NCBI GenBank assembly: GCA_902615325.1
Contig: CACMOJ010000013.1
Span: 1 to 45,658 of the forward strand
Direction: 5' to 3'
Length of the DNA: 45,658 nt
Source: an uncultured SAR116 cluster alpha proteobacterium
Lineage (GTDB): Bacteria; Pseudomonadota; Alphaproteobacteria; Puniceispirillales; Marisalimonadaceae
The notes under the pieces were generated by a model. That model did not search any database, was not told the DNA's origin, and saw only the letters and a list, made by a program, of their open reading frames with translations. A program made the translations under genes and the position numbers. This document shows positions 24,312-34,048 of the stretch, one piece after another. Positions within the stretch are counted from its first letter, which is position 1. The number at the start of each line of letters is the position of its first letter.

Positions 24312-24713
24312 TAATTTAGGAAAATTTTCAATTAAGTTCATAGCTACTGCTGTACCAGTCACAGCGCTTCCTATCATGATAGCTCTATCACCCCACTGCA
24401 TTCCAACATAGATCCAACCAACTGCGCTTAATAAATAAGTAACTTGGCCATACAAAGTGTAGGACGCACTAATCAAAAAAACCCCTAAAACTGCAAGTAT
24501 CATTGAAAGCCATTTTACATACCAATCCCTTGTACCTGTAGGGGTTGTTGGTTTTACTTCGTCATATTCTGCTTGTAACTCTTTAAGTTCTTGATTTAAC
24601 CTTTTTTTCTCATTAGCAAGTTCCATAGCTAGTCTACCTGCTTTGGTCATTGCTCCACCAGAAATATCTTCAATTTTTTCATTTGAAATTGCTTCAGCAT
24701 TTTTAGTAGCCAT
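24303..24713 (-). CDS. coiled-coil membrane protein of unknown function
   Basis: A 136-aa protein with a charged N-terminal part including a likely coiled coil (about residues 28-53, NEKKRLNQELKELQAEYDEV) and three hydrophobic segments (about 67-85, 88-106, 111-130) with several Gly and small residues. No family recognised. It converges on the lipoprotein gene with a 9-bp overlap. Confidence 0.6.
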   Translation of the reverse strand: MATKNAEAISNEKIEDISGGAMTKAGRLAMELANEKKRLNQELKELQAEYDEVKPTTPTGTRDWYVKWLSMILAVLGVFLISASYTLYGQVTYLLSAVGWIYVGMQWGDRAIMIGSAVTGTAVAMNLIENFPKLLS

Positions 24714-24756
24714 GTAAAACTCCCAAGTATAATTATTTGGGTTTGTATTTAATGAT

Positions 24757-25995
24757 TTAAATTAAAAAGTCAAAAGAAAAATTTAATATATCTAAATCCA
24801 TCATTTTTCCAATTGCAGCAACAATAATTACACTTGCCCATTGTGGAGTTTTTATTAATAAAATTAGTACAATTGAAATACTAAGTAGAATTATACTTTG
24901 ATAATCATTTAAGGAAGAGGTAATTACTGGATTATAGAATGCAGATATAAGTAGACCTACTACACAAGCATTAACTCCAATAAAAAAAGCTTTTACTTTT
25001 GGAATATTTCTTAGAACTGACCAGTATGGCATAACACCAAAAACCAAAAAAAACGAAGGAATAAAAATCATTATTAATGAAATCACACCTAAAAGAATTT
25101 TATGTTGTGATAAATCCATTGATGCTCCTAAAAAACCAGAAAAAGTAAATAAAGGGCCTGGAATAATTTGAGCTAACCCATAACCAAATAAAAAAGTATC
25201 TTTTTCAATTAAATTAAAATTAACTATTTCATTTTGTAAGAGTGGTAATACAACATGCCCTCCTCCAAAAACTAAAGAACCAACTCTAAAAAATTTATCA
25301 GAAATTAAAATAATATCAGAATTGTAAATTTGATTTAAGATTGGAAAAATTAATAATATAATTACAAATAACAATAAATAAAATAATGGCTTATAATCTA
25401 TAGATAAGGATATTTGTTTGGCCTTTATTTTTTCATAAAATAAAAAATTTCCAAGAACACCAGAAATTATTATTAAAAGTATTTGATAGGTATTATTTGT
25501 AAAAAATATTAAGATTAATGTAGTACCTAGAGTTATTAAAATCTTTTTATAATCATTTAAAAATTGTTTAGACATACCCAAAATTGCTTGAAAGACTATT
25601 ACAACTACGCATGCCTTTATTCCACTCAAAAGACAATTTGTAAAAAAATCACTATAAAATAAGAAACCGTATGCGGATCCAATCATAATTATTGCAGATG
25701 GCAAGGTAAAACCTAGCCATGCTAAAAAAGCTCCTAAAGATCCTTTTTGGAGATAGCCTATACACATACCAACTTGACTAGAAGATGGTCCTGGCAAGAA
25801 ATTTGAAAAAGAGACAATATCTAAAAAATTCTTATCATCCATCCATTTTTTTTTATTTACAAAATGCTCTCTAAAAAAGCCAATGTGAGCAATTGGACCC
25901 CCAAATGATGTACAGCCTAACTTTAAAAATTCAAAAAAAATCATGAAATAAGTTACTTCATTCAATTGTTCATTTAATTTTTTTTGTTTAGTCAT
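24757..25995 (-). CDS. chrA: chromate transporter family protein ChrA (long form)
   Basis: A 412-aa inner-membrane protein made of two repeated CHR domains, the long form of the family. The first half shows LKLGCTSFGGPIAHIGFFR, SFSNFLPGPSSSQVGMCIGY and GAFLAWLGFTLPSA; the second shows GSLVFGGGHVVLPLL and YGLAQIIPGPLFTFSGFLGA. These proteins export chromate in some bacteria; other substrates are possible in an open-ocean cell. Its start is 27 bp from the divergent cytochrome c' gene. Confidence 0.9.
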   Translation of the reverse strand: MTKQKKLNEQLNEVTYFMIFFEFLKLGCTSFGGPIAHIGFFREHFVNKKKWMDDKNFLDIVSFSNFLPGPSSSQVGMCIGYLQKGSLGAFLAWLGFTLPSAIIMIGSAYGFLFYSDFFTNCLLSGIKACVVVIVFQAILGMSKQFLNDYKKILITLGTTLILIFFTNNTYQILLIIISGVLGNFLFYEKIKAKQISLSIDYKPLFYLLLFVIILLIFPILNQIYNSDIILISDKFFRVGSLVFGGGHVVLPLLQNEIVNFNLIEKDTFLFGYGLAQIIPGPLFTFSGFLGASMDLSQHKILLGVISLIMIFIPSFFLVFGVMPYWSVLRNIPKVKAFFIGVNACVVGLLISAFYNPVITSSLNDYQSIILLSISIVLILLIKTPQWASVIIVAAIGKMMDLDILNFSFDFLI

Positions 25996-26022
25996 TATAG
26001 TAATTGTATCAAGGAGATAAAA

Positions 26023-26466
26023 ATGTATAAATGTAAATTTGTTTTAATTTTATTTTTTATTACTTTTCCATTTTTTTCATACTCAAACGAGAGCGCTACT
26101 AGCATGATTAAAGAAAGAATGGAAAAATTTCAAGAAAGCAAAAATCTTATGAGAGCTATAAATAAACACTTAAGTGATAGTAACTTCAATGTAATTACAC
26201 AGTCAGCAGAAAAGTTGAATAAATGGGCAAATGAAATGCATGAATTTTTTCCCAAGGGCAGTGAAGCTAGTAGCTCTAATAAAAGTCAAGCTAGTGACGA
26301 TATATGGTCTGATCCTGAAGGATTTAAAAAAGCAATTAAGACGTTTGAAAAAGCTAGCGCAAAATTAATCAAAATTTCAAAAAATAAAAATATAAATGAT
26401 ACAGCTTCTTCATTTAGAGAAGTGGCAGCTTCTTGTAAGGGATGTCATCAAAAATTTAGAAATTAA
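26023..26466 (+). CDS. cytochrome c' family protein
   Basis: A 147-aa periplasmic haem protein. A signal peptide (to about SYS) is followed by a four-helix bundle with the single haem-binding motif CKGCH near the C-terminus (SCKGCHQKFRN), as usual in cytochrome c'. These proteins bind or reduce nitric oxide and other gases. The start chosen has AAGGAG six to seven bases upstream; an in-frame codon at 25984 would run into the divergent chrA gene. The alcohol-dehydrogenase gene follows after 14 bp. Confidence 0.85.
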   Translation: MYKCKFVLILFFITFPFFSYSNESATSMIKERMEKFQESKNLMRAINKHLSDSNFNVITQSAEKLNKWANEMHEFFPKGSEASSSNKSQASDDIWSDPEGFKKAIKTFEKASAKLIKISKNKNINDTASSFREVAASCKGCHQKFRN

Positions 26467-26480
26467 TTATTTGAGGCTTT

Positions 26481-27533
26481 ATGAAAGGTATAGTATTTTT
26501 AGGACAACATAAACTTGAAATACAAGAATTTGAAGATCCAACACCTGGACCAGATGAGGTTATTCTTGAAATTAAGGCATCTGGGATGTGTGGGAGTGAC
26601 TTAAAAGTTTACAGAGCAGTTGAAGGTCCATCTTCTTTAGGATTAGGAGGTGAAGATAAACAAGTTATTGCTGGTCATGAACCCTGTGGAACTATAGTCG
26701 AATTAGGAAAAAACGTATATAAAGATAATTTTAAAATAGATATGAATGTAATGCAGCATCACTATAAAGGATGTGGAACCTGTGTGCATTGTTCAACAGG
26801 ATGGCAACAATTATGTGTTGATGGTGTAAAAGTGGTTTTTGGAGTTACAGGTCATGGAGCTCATGCCAAATATATGAAGTGTCCAGCTAATACTCTTGTA
26901 AAGCTGCGCGAAGATATCTCATTTAAAAGTGGTGCGGCAATTTCATGTGGCACTGGAACAGCTTGGGGAGCAATCGACAGACTATGTTTAAGATCTCATG
27001 AAATATTAGCAGTTTTTGGATTAGGACCAGTAGGTTTATCTGCAGTCATGATTGCTTCTAGCATGGGAGTAAACGTGATAGCATTAGATACCAATCAACA
27101 AAGATTAAATAGAGCAAAATACTTTGGAGCAGAAAGTGTTTTAAATCCACTAAAGATAGATGATGTTGTTGATTCGATTAAAGATTTAACTAAAGGATTA
27201 GGTGCTCATGCATCAATTGATGCATCTTCTTCATCCGAAGCGAGGTCTCAAAGTATAAAGTGTCTTAGAACTTGGGGTAAAGCATGTTTTGTTGGTGAAG
27301 GCGGAAATGTTGATATTGATGTTAGTAATGATTTATTAAGAAGACAAATTACCTTAATAGGAAGTTGGACATTTTCTAAACATGGACAATATGCCTGCTC
27401 AGAATACGTCGCTGAAAAGAAATTAAAAGTTGATGAATTATTTACTCATGAATGGAAACTTGAACAAGCTAAAGAAGCTTATGAATTATTTGATAAACAA
27501 TCGGATGGGAAAGGCGTAATTTATCCATCTTGA
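26481..27533 (+). CDS. zinc-dependent alcohol dehydrogenase (MDR family)
   Basis: A 350-aa medium-chain dehydrogenase. It has the catalytic zinc region (GMCGSDLK, AGHEPCG), the structural zinc motif with four Cys (GCGTCVHCSTGWQQLC) and a Rossmann NAD(P)-binding segment (FGLGPVGLSAVMI, with ALDT at the cofactor-binding Asp). It oxidises an alcohol or polyol to the carbonyl. Substrate unknown. It is 14 bp after the cytochrome c' gene and converges on the amidohydrolase gene. Confidence 0.88.
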   Translation: MKGIVFLGQHKLEIQEFEDPTPGPDEVILEIKASGMCGSDLKVYRAVEGPSSLGLGGEDKQVIAGHEPCGTIVELGKNVYKDNFKIDMNVMQHHYKGCGTCVHCSTGWQQLCVDGVKVVFGVTGHGAHAKYMKCPANTLVKLREDISFKSGAAISCGTGTAWGAIDRLCLRSHEILAVFGLGPVGLSAVMIASSMGVNVIALDTNQQRLNRAKYFGAESVLNPLKIDDVVDSIKDLTKGLGAHASIDASSSSEARSQSIKCLRTWGKACFVGEGGNVDIDVSNDLLRRQITLIGSWTFSKHGQYACSEYVAEKKLKVDELFTHEWKLEQAKEAYELFDKQSDGKGVIYPS

Positions 27534-27537
27534 AGTA

Positions 27538-29298
27538 TTAGACTAAATCTTTTTCTTTAAATTGTTCTTGAACATTTATTAACTTAACAAGTTTTCCTGG
27601 AAGATTAGTTTCTTTTTTACCGTTTTCATAAGTAATTTTTCCTGAAACAATATTCACCACGTAACCACTTGTCTTTTGCATTAATCTACTACCACCAGCT
27701 GGCAAATCTTGTAACATAAATGGGTCTGATGATCCAAGTTTTTCAATATCTAATATATTAATATCTGCTTTAAGGCCCTCTTTTAAAATCCCTCTATCAT
27801 ATAAACCTATGGCTGCAGCTGTGTCTGAAGTAAGTCTTCTTATACTATCTTCTAATGAAAATAATTTTTTATCGCGTGTCCAGTATGATAAAAGCCAAGT
27901 TGGATATCCTGCATCTAATATAAATCCAACATGTGCTCCTCCATCACCTAATCCCATTATTGAATTTGGATCCTCTAACATTTGATGACAAACATCAAAG
28001 TTATTATCTACAAAATTAACAAGTGGAGCATAAATAAAATTTTCACCATTATTTTCTAACATTATTTCGTATGCTAGCTCCTCTGGCGATATTTTATTTT
28101 TTTTAGCCATAAACTCAATACTATCCTCTATATCAGGATCATAATTTGGTGGAGATCCAAATCTGTACATATGCTTAAAACTAATTCTATGAATGAGTGG
28201 AAAGGTACTATTTTTTAATCTATCTTCAGAAAGTATTTGTTTTCTTATATGATCTTTTGATAATTCCAACACTCTTTCATCATGGGATAAATTTTTAAGT
28301 TTTTTAAACGTATCAGTTCCAGAAAAAGGATTTTGACTTCCCTTAAGGCCAAATAATAATCCAATTGGCCTTGGTGCAACCACAGGTCTGATTGACAATC
28401 CTTCTTCCTTAGCTTCTAGAGACATCTTCATCAAATCTTTCCAAAAATCAGGTCTGTCATGTCTCTGAGTTAAACTAAATACAATTGGACGCCCAGATAT
28501 TTTAGATATTCTTTTCAGAACGTTAAACTCAGTCTCGGGATCAGGTTCATTCCAATCTGATACAATTTCTATAAACCCTGCACCAGCATCTTTCATTCCT
28601 AAGGCTATTTCTGTAAGCTCATCTTCATGAGCTCTAAGAGTAGGAGTATATTCGCCTTTTAAACTTTTATGACTTATGGTCCTTGATGTAGAAAATCCAA
28701 AAGCCCCAGCCAATATTGCCTCTTTTGTTATAAGACGCATTTTTTTTAAATCTTCTTTATTAGCTCTTTCATGTTTAATTGCACGTTCACCCATAACATA
28801 AACACGTAATGCTGCATGAGGTAACAAAGTACATATATCAATATCTCTATCTCGTTTCTCAAGAGCATCTAAATATTCTTTAAAACTTTCCCATTCCCAC
28901 TTCAATCCTTCATGCATTACAGGAGCAGGTATATCTTCAACTCCTTCCATAAGTTCAACAAGTTTTTCGCGATCTTGAGGTTTGCAGGGAGCAAAACCAA
29001 CTCCACAATTTCCCATCACTACAGTTGATACTCCATGAAGAGAAGAAGGAGCTAACTGACTATCCCAAATAGCTTGACCATCATAATGTGTATGAATGTC
29101 GACAAAACCAGGTGAAACTACTAGATTTTTTGCATCAATAATTTTTTTTGCAGATTCATTAATTTTACCAATTTTTTTAATGATACCATCTTTAATGCCA
29201 ATATCAGATAAAAAGGAGGGCTTTCCCGTTCCATCTATGATTTGTCCATTTTTAATTAACAAATCATATTCAATTATTTCTCTATTTGAACCGTCCAT
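27538..29298 (-). CDS. N-acyl-D-amino-acid deacylase-type amidohydrolase
   Basis: A 586-aa amidohydrolase-3 family protein. Metal and domain motifs are seen: the beta-sandwich start LLIKNGQIIDGTGKPS, SPGFVDIHTHYDGQAIWD, the STVVMGNCGVGFAPC segment with its bridging Cys, GFSTSRTISH, and the late GDGGAHVGFILDAGYPTWLL. Members cleave N-acyl-D-amino acids or related amides. It lies 42 bp downstream of the CoA-transferase gene on the same strand, and so may belong to the same catabolic operon. Confidence 0.85.
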   Translation of the reverse strand: MDGSNREIIEYDLLIKNGQIIDGTGKPSFLSDIGIKDGIIKKIGKINESAKKIIDAKNLVVSPGFVDIHTHYDGQAIWDSQLAPSSLHGVSTVVMGNCGVGFAPCKPQDREKLVELMEGVEDIPAPVMHEGLKWEWESFKEYLDALEKRDRDIDICTLLPHAALRVYVMGERAIKHERANKEDLKKMRLITKEAILAGAFGFSTSRTISHKSLKGEYTPTLRAHEDELTEIALGMKDAGAGFIEIVSDWNEPDPETEFNVLKRISKISGRPIVFSLTQRHDRPDFWKDLMKMSLEAKEEGLSIRPVVAPRPIGLLFGLKGSQNPFSGTDTFKKLKNLSHDERVLELSKDHIRKQILSEDRLKNSTFPLIHRISFKHMYRFGSPPNYDPDIEDSIEFMAKKNKISPEELAYEIMLENNGENFIYAPLVNFVDNNFDVCHQMLEDPNSIMGLGDGGAHVGFILDAGYPTWLLSYWTRDKKLFSLEDSIRRLTSDTAAAIGLYDRGILKEGLKADINILDIEKLGSSDPFMLQDLPAGGSRLMQKTSGYVVNIVSGKITYENGKKETNLPGKLVKLINVQEQFKEKDLV

Positions 29299-29340
29299 AT
29301 ATTAATTAAACATTTAAGTAAAAAATCAGTCAATATAAAA

Positions 29341-30525
29341 CTAAATAATTTTATTTTTTTCTAATGTTGATATTTCATCTTTTGTGTATCCTATTTCTGA
29401 TAAAAGATCCTTATTATCTTGTCCAAGTTGAGGTGCTTCTCTATTTATTTTCCCGCTAGTTTCACTCAATCTTGGAAATACATTATGCATTGGTATTTCA
29501 CCGTCATCTTTTGTATTAAAGTTAATTAGAATTTCTCGATCTTTTATATATGGATGTTCTACTAAATCACCTATATCTAAAACAGGACCGACAGTCACAC
29601 CATTTTGTTCAAAAATTTCTAACAATTCTTTTTGATTATATTTCGACATGAACTCTTCAATAATTGGATCTAAAATGTTTTGATTCTTAACCCTTTTCTC
29701 ATTATCCAAGAAAAGTTCATTGGCTATAAGGTCTTCTCTTTTTATTACTTTAGCAAGCTTTTCCCACATTGTTTGCATTGATGCTGAAAGAGATACATAC
29801 TTATTATCTTTTGTTTTATAAATATTTCTAGGTGATGCAACAGGGCTTTTATTTCCCATTTTTTTTGGAAGTTCTCCTGTTATTTTATAATGAGCAGCCC
29901 AAGGACCAATAATTGAAAACAGTGGCTCAAATAGAGAAAGATCGATAGTTTGACCTTTAGCTTTTTTATTTTTTTGTGCAAATAATGCAAACATAATTGC
30001 TGAAACACCAGATAATCCCGATATCATGTCTGCAAGTGCAGTTGGAGGCAAAAGTGGGCCTTGATTTTCTTCTCCTGTCATCGATGCAAATCCGCTCATC
30101 CCTTCAACTAAGGATCCATAGCCAGGAAAATTTTTATATAATCCTGTTTGACCCCATCCAGAAATTCTAACAATAATTAAATTAGGATTTAATGAATCAA
30201 AAACTTCTTTTGTATAACCCCATTTTTCTAAAGTACCAGGAACAAAATTTTCAATAAAAACATCTGCAGTTGAAATAAGTTTTTTTAAAATTTCAGTACC
30301 TTTTTTAGTTTTTATATTTAATGATAAACTTCTTTTATTTCTTGAATAAACATGCCACCAATGTGAAATATTATTTACTTTCCATGTACGTAAATCATCA
30401 CCCTTCTCAGGTCTTTCCACTTTAATGACATCTGCACCATGATCTGCCAGCATATGTGAAATCATATTCCCTGCCGCTAATCTAGAAAGATCTATAACTC
30501 TTACTCCTTCGAGAGAAGATGACAT
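29341..30525 (-). CDS. family III (CaiB/BaiF) CoA-transferase
   Basis: A 394-aa enzyme that moves CoA between carboxylic acids through an aspartyl-CoA intermediate. Family features: N-terminal LEGVRVIDLSRLAAGN, ADVIKVERPEKGDDLR, FIENFVPGTLEKWG, and the region LPPTALADMISGL with the catalytic-type Asp. The start overlaps the stop of the 3-hydroxyacyl-CoA dehydrogenase by one base (TAATG), so the two are coupled and likely act in one acyl-CoA pathway. Confidence 0.9.
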   Translation of the reverse strand: MSSSLEGVRVIDLSRLAAGNMISHMLADHGADVIKVERPEKGDDLRTWKVNNISHWWHVYSRNKRSLSLNIKTKKGTEILKKLISTADVFIENFVPGTLEKWGYTKEVFDSLNPNLIIVRISGWGQTGLYKNFPGYGSLVEGMSGFASMTGEENQGPLLPPTALADMISGLSGVSAIMFALFAQKNKKAKGQTIDLSLFEPLFSIIGPWAAHYKITGELPKKMGNKSPVASPRNIYKTKDNKYVSLSASMQTMWEKLAKVIKREDLIANELFLDNEKRVKNQNILDPIIEEFMSKYNQKELLEIFEQNGVTVGPVLDIGDLVEHPYIKDREILINFNTKDDGEIPMHNVFPRLSETSGKINREAPQLGQDNKDLLSEIGYTKDEISTLEKNKII

Positions 30526-31466
30526 TACTTGAACACCTCCTCATTCAACTCTTTTTTTAATCTTCTAAGAGATTTGAGCATATCATTTCTTTTTTGTGCA
30601 CGCTTAAGTAATTGGTCAGAAGACAAAATTTCCCGTCTTTCTTTTTCAAGTTTTGTAGCATTTGTTTCAGACCAATCTGGCAAAATTTTATTATTTTTTT
30701 CCATGTTTAAATACATATTTCCATATCTTTGCATATAATCTTTAATACCTCCAGGAGCATTAAGATCTATTGTTTCAAAAGGTCCCATAAAAGCCCACCT
30801 TAAACCTAGACCATTTCTAACAGTTGAATCTATATGGTCAGCACTTGCGTATCCTTCACTGTACAATTTAACAGCTTCGTTTAATAGGGCTCCTTGCAAT
30901 CTATTTAAGATAAAACCATCGATTTCTTTTTTTACATAAACAATAGAAAATCCTATTTTTTCAAAAATATCTTTGGTTTTAAAAATAACTTCTTCAGATG
31001 TTTTTGAACTAGGAGATATTTCTACACATGGTATTAAATGTGGTGGGTTAACTGGATGAGAAATTATACATCTATTTTTACCTTTTAAATTCTGAGTGAT
31101 TAACGAAATTGGCATACCTGAAGATGAAGATGATAAAATGACATTTTCTGGACATGAATTATCTAACTTTGAAAATAGTTCCTGCTTTATTTCAACTATT
31201 TCAGGAGAGCAATCTTGTATAAATGTACAATTATTACTTAGATAATTGATATCATTTACAAACTCAATATTTTTAAAAGAGTCTTCAATATTTATTTTAT
31301 TATCAATGAATTTTAATTCTTCTAAGAATGTTGTAACTCTTTTTTTAAATTCATCCTCAACATTTTTATTACTATCATAAATAACAACATTAAAACCCTT
31401 TGAAGAGAAAATAGCAGACCAACTTGAACCAATTAATCCTGCACCAACTATTCCTATCTTTTCCAT
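30525..31466 (-). CDS. 3-hydroxyacyl-CoA dehydrogenase family protein
   Basis: A 313-aa NAD-dependent dehydrogenase of the 3-hydroxyacyl-CoA / lambda-crystallin / carnitine dehydrogenase group. It has the Rossmann motif GIVGAGLIGSSWS, the catalytic His in CIISHPVNPPHLIPCVEI, and the C-terminal helical domain (GFILNRLQGALLNEAVKL, GLGLRWAFMGPFETIDLNAPGG). Which hydroxyacid it oxidises cannot be told. It is the first gene of the operon with the CoA-transferase and probably the amidohydrolase. Confidence 0.87.
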   Translation of the reverse strand: MEKIGIVGAGLIGSSWSAIFSSKGFNVVIYDSNKNVEDEFKKRVTTFLEELKFIDNKINIEDSFKNIEFVNDINYLSNNCTFIQDCSPEIVEIKQELFSKLDNSCPENVILSSSSSGMPISLITQNLKGKNRCIISHPVNPPHLIPCVEISPSSKTSEEVIFKTKDIFEKIGFSIVYVKKEIDGFILNRLQGALLNEAVKLYSEGYASADHIDSTVRNGLGLRWAFMGPFETIDLNAPGGIKDYMQRYGNMYLNMEKNNKILPDWSETNATKLEKERREILSSDQLLKRAQKRNDMLKSLRRLKKELNEEVFK

Positions 31467-31561
31467 TTAAACCCTCTCTGAATATTTTATTTTGCAAATT
31501 TCTTTTTCTAAATATATATAGAACTATTCTATTATATTATAGAAATTTTTTTTGGATTATC

Positions 31562-32488
31562 ATGGGACAGCTAATAAATGGTCAATGGACGAAATCTTCA
31601 GTAATTACTAGTGATAATAGTGGAGCTTTTGTAAGAAAAGAAAGTCACTTTAGACATTGGATTTCGCAAACGGATAATTTTAAACCTGAAAGTAATCGCT
31701 ATCATCTCTATGTAAGTTATGCTTGTCCATGGGCTCATAGAGTTTTAATCATGAGAGAACTCAAAGAACTTAATAACCATATTTCTGTGGATGTGGTGCA
31801 TCCTGATATGATGGAAAATGGATGGTCATTTAATTTAGATTTTGAAAATGCTACAGGCGATACTTTATATAAAAAAAAGTATTTATACGAAATTTATCAA
31901 TTATGTTCTGATAAAGTAAGTACAAAAGTAACAGTCCCAATTCTATGGGATAAAAATACTCAACAAATTGTAAATAATGAATCTTCCGAAATATTAAGAA
32001 TTTTTAATTCATCATTTAATCATATCACCCAAAATGATCTCGACTTTTACCCTTCTGACTTACAAAATGAGATAGATGAAATTAATGATGAGATTTATAT
32101 TAATATTAATAATGGTGTTTACAAAACTGGCTTTGCAAAAACTCAATTTGCATACGATGAATCTGTTAAAAAACTATTTAATTCCTTAGACAAGATAGAA
32201 GAAAAACTAAATAATAATAATTATTTAGTAGGCAATCAATTAACTGAGGCTGATATTAGACTTGTAACAACGTTATTAAGGTTTGATAATGTCTACCATT
32301 ACCATTTTAAATGTAATTTAAAAAAAATTGCTGATTATAAAAACTTATCTAAGTATTTAAATCAATTTAGAAAGTTAGATTTTATAAAAAGAACAACCTT
32401 TGATGATCACATTAAAAGACATTACTTTTTTTCTCATGAAAGCATTAATCCAACAAGGATCATTCCTATAGGTCCAATTATTTCTTAA
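31562..32488 (+). CDS. glutathionyl-hydroquinone reductase (GST omega-like)
   Basis: A 308-aa member of the YqjG/ECM4 group. The catalytic Cys is C55 in YACPWAHR, and the C-terminal GST helical domain follows (NGVYKTGFAKTQFAYDESVKKLF, LVGNQLTEADIRLVTTLLRFD). These enzymes reduce glutathionyl-hydroquinones to free hydroquinones. The ATG at 31562 gives the family-typical N-terminus (MGQLINGQW); longer in-frame extensions overlap the divergent dehydrogenase gene. It overlaps the next, convergent gene by 4 bp. Confidence 0.92.
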   Translation: MGQLINGQWTKSSVITSDNSGAFVRKESHFRHWISQTDNFKPESNRYHLYVSYACPWAHRVLIMRELKELNNHISVDVVHPDMMENGWSFNLDFENATGDTLYKKKYLYEIYQLCSDKVSTKVTVPILWDKNTQQIVNNESSEILRIFNSSFNHITQNDLDFYPSDLQNEIDEINDEIYININNGVYKTGFAKTQFAYDESVKKLFNSLDKIEEKLNNNNYLVGNQLTEADIRLVTTLLRFDNVYHYHFKCNLKKIADYKNLSKYLNQFRKLDFIKRTTFDDHIKRHYFFSHESINPTRIIPIGPIIS

Positions 32489-33249
32489 GATTTATATTTT
32501 AAACAAGCTTTTCCAAAACTCTCAAAAAGTTTTTTATTTAAAAAATTTTCTTTTCTTTCAGGATGATACTCTGCATGCCATTGGACTGCTATGCTAAAGC
32601 TCGGATAATTTTTAATACTGATTGCTTCTATTAAACCATCTTCCGAATTAGCTTCAACTATAAGGTCATTTCCTAATTTATCTATGCCTTGACCATGCAA
32701 TGAATTAACCACAAAGTTATTTTTATTTATTAATTCTTTAAAGTAACTGTTATCTGTAAAATCAATACGATGTTTTAATTTAAATATTTCCTCTAAAGTT
32801 GCATCATCATTTCTAGGCATACGATGATCAAATTTTCCATCTTGTTGATGTACCCTATAAAACAAAGTTCCTCCAAATGACACGTTTATCTCTTGAATTC
32901 CTCTGCAAATACCAAATAGAGGCATTTTTTTTGACACACATTTAGGTATAATATTTAAAACCGTTCGATCTCTATCTGGATCAATTGGCTCGTCAGCAGG
33001 AAATTTAGCTCCACCATAATGATGTGGTTCAACATTAGCTCTTCCACCAGTTAACAAAACACCATGAATATTTTCCAAAATTTCATCTAAATCATCTGAT
33101 GGAATACTTGAAGGTATTAACACAGGAACAACATTTGCAAATTCCATTACAGATTTAACATACCTCTTTCCAGTTGAGTGTGATATTTGTCTTCCATTAA
33201 AATTTATAATTTCATTTGTTATTATTCCAACAATTGGTTTAGATGCCAT
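32485..33249 (-). CDS. gamma-glutamyl-GABA hydrolase-like class I amidotransferase (peptidase C26)
   Basis: A 254-aa glutamine-amidotransferase-fold protein with nucleophile C115 (FGICRGIQEIN), H225 and E227 (QWHAEYHPE). GVLLTGGRANVEPHHYG is typical of the PuuD group, which cleaves gamma-glutamyl-GABA in polyamine breakdown. Related enzymes act on other gamma-glutamyl amides. It overlaps the upstream haloacid dehalogenase gene by 11 bp, so the two form an operon; a link between their substrates is not known. Confidence 0.87.
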   Translation of the reverse strand: MASKPIVGIITNEIINFNGRQISHSTGKRYVKSVMEFANVVPVLIPSSIPSDDLDEILENIHGVLLTGGRANVEPHHYGGAKFPADEPIDPDRDRTVLNIIPKCVSKKMPLFGICRGIQEINVSFGGTLFYRVHQQDGKFDHRMPRNDDATLEEIFKLKHRIDFTDNSYFKELINKNNFVVNSLHGQGIDKLGNDLIVEANSEDGLIEAISIKNYPSFSIAVQWHAEYHPERKENFLNKKLFESFGKACLKYKS

Positions 33250-33967
33250 TTAAGGTAACCTCTTTTTCACAACCAAGTTTGTCAGCAAGATCAAAAAAAT
33301 CATTTGCAACATAATCCCAACTTTCTGATGGCTTCAAGTCTGATTTTTGATTAACACCGTGTTCTTGAGAACGTAATACAAAAGCAGTTTTCAATCCAAC
33401 CTTACGAGCTGATGAAAGGTCACTGTTATGCGCAGCTACCATCATACATTCATTTGGATTTAATCCTACTTTTTCACATGCAACCGAATACGCTTCAGGT
33501 TGTGGTTTGTAATACCCCACAACTTCTGAGCCTAGTATCATATCCCAATATAGTTTTGAATTTTTAGACATATTTAATATAAGCTCAATATTTCCATTAG
33601 ATTGTGATGCAATTATAAATTTACTTTTTAATCTTAAAAGACCTTTTGAACTATCTTTCCATCCTGGCAATCTATGCCACGACTTTACTAACCAATCCCA
33701 ATCTTCCTTAGAAAGAATATCTAAACCATAATTTTTTGAAATGTTTTTTAAATTTTCATCGTGTAAAATATCTAGTTTTACAAATTCTCTTATTCCAGAT
33801 CTCACCTTTTCCATAGAAGGCTGATATTCAGCTCGCCAATCATCTGCAAATTGTTTTGAATTTTTTTTTAGGCCGTATTTTTTTGAAATTAACTCAAAAT
33901 CTTTTGAAATGCCAGATCTCCAATCAACAACTGTACCAAAAACGTCAAATAAAAGTGCCTGTATCAT
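33239..33967 (-). CDS. haloacid dehalogenase type II (HAD superfamily)
   Basis: A 242-aa HAD hydrolase with nucleophile D8 (LLFDVFGTVVDWRSG), the motif-II Ser/Asn (IASQSNGNIE), Lys in GYYKPQPEAY and the acidic motif AAHNSDLSSARKVGL. The N-terminal FGTVVDWRSG is the type II 2-haloacid dehalogenase signature. It would release halide from 2-haloacids; physiological substrates in marine bacteria are uncertain. Confidence 0.87.
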   Translation of the reverse strand: MIQALLFDVFGTVVDWRSGISKDFELISKKYGLKKNSKQFADDWRAEYQPSMEKVRSGIREFVKLDILHDENLKNISKNYGLDILSKEDWDWLVKSWHRLPGWKDSSKGLLRLKSKFIIASQSNGNIELILNMSKNSKLYWDMILGSEVVGYYKPQPEAYSVACEKVGLNPNECMMVAAHNSDLSSARKVGLKTAFVLRSQEHGVNQKSDLKPSESWDYVANDFFDLADKLGCEKEVTLNGI

Positions 33968-34048
33968 AATTGCCTGCTAAAGAAAATTTTACTTAACTTC
34001 CTTATCATGTTAAATAAATTAGAAATAATTCTATATACTTAATTCATA

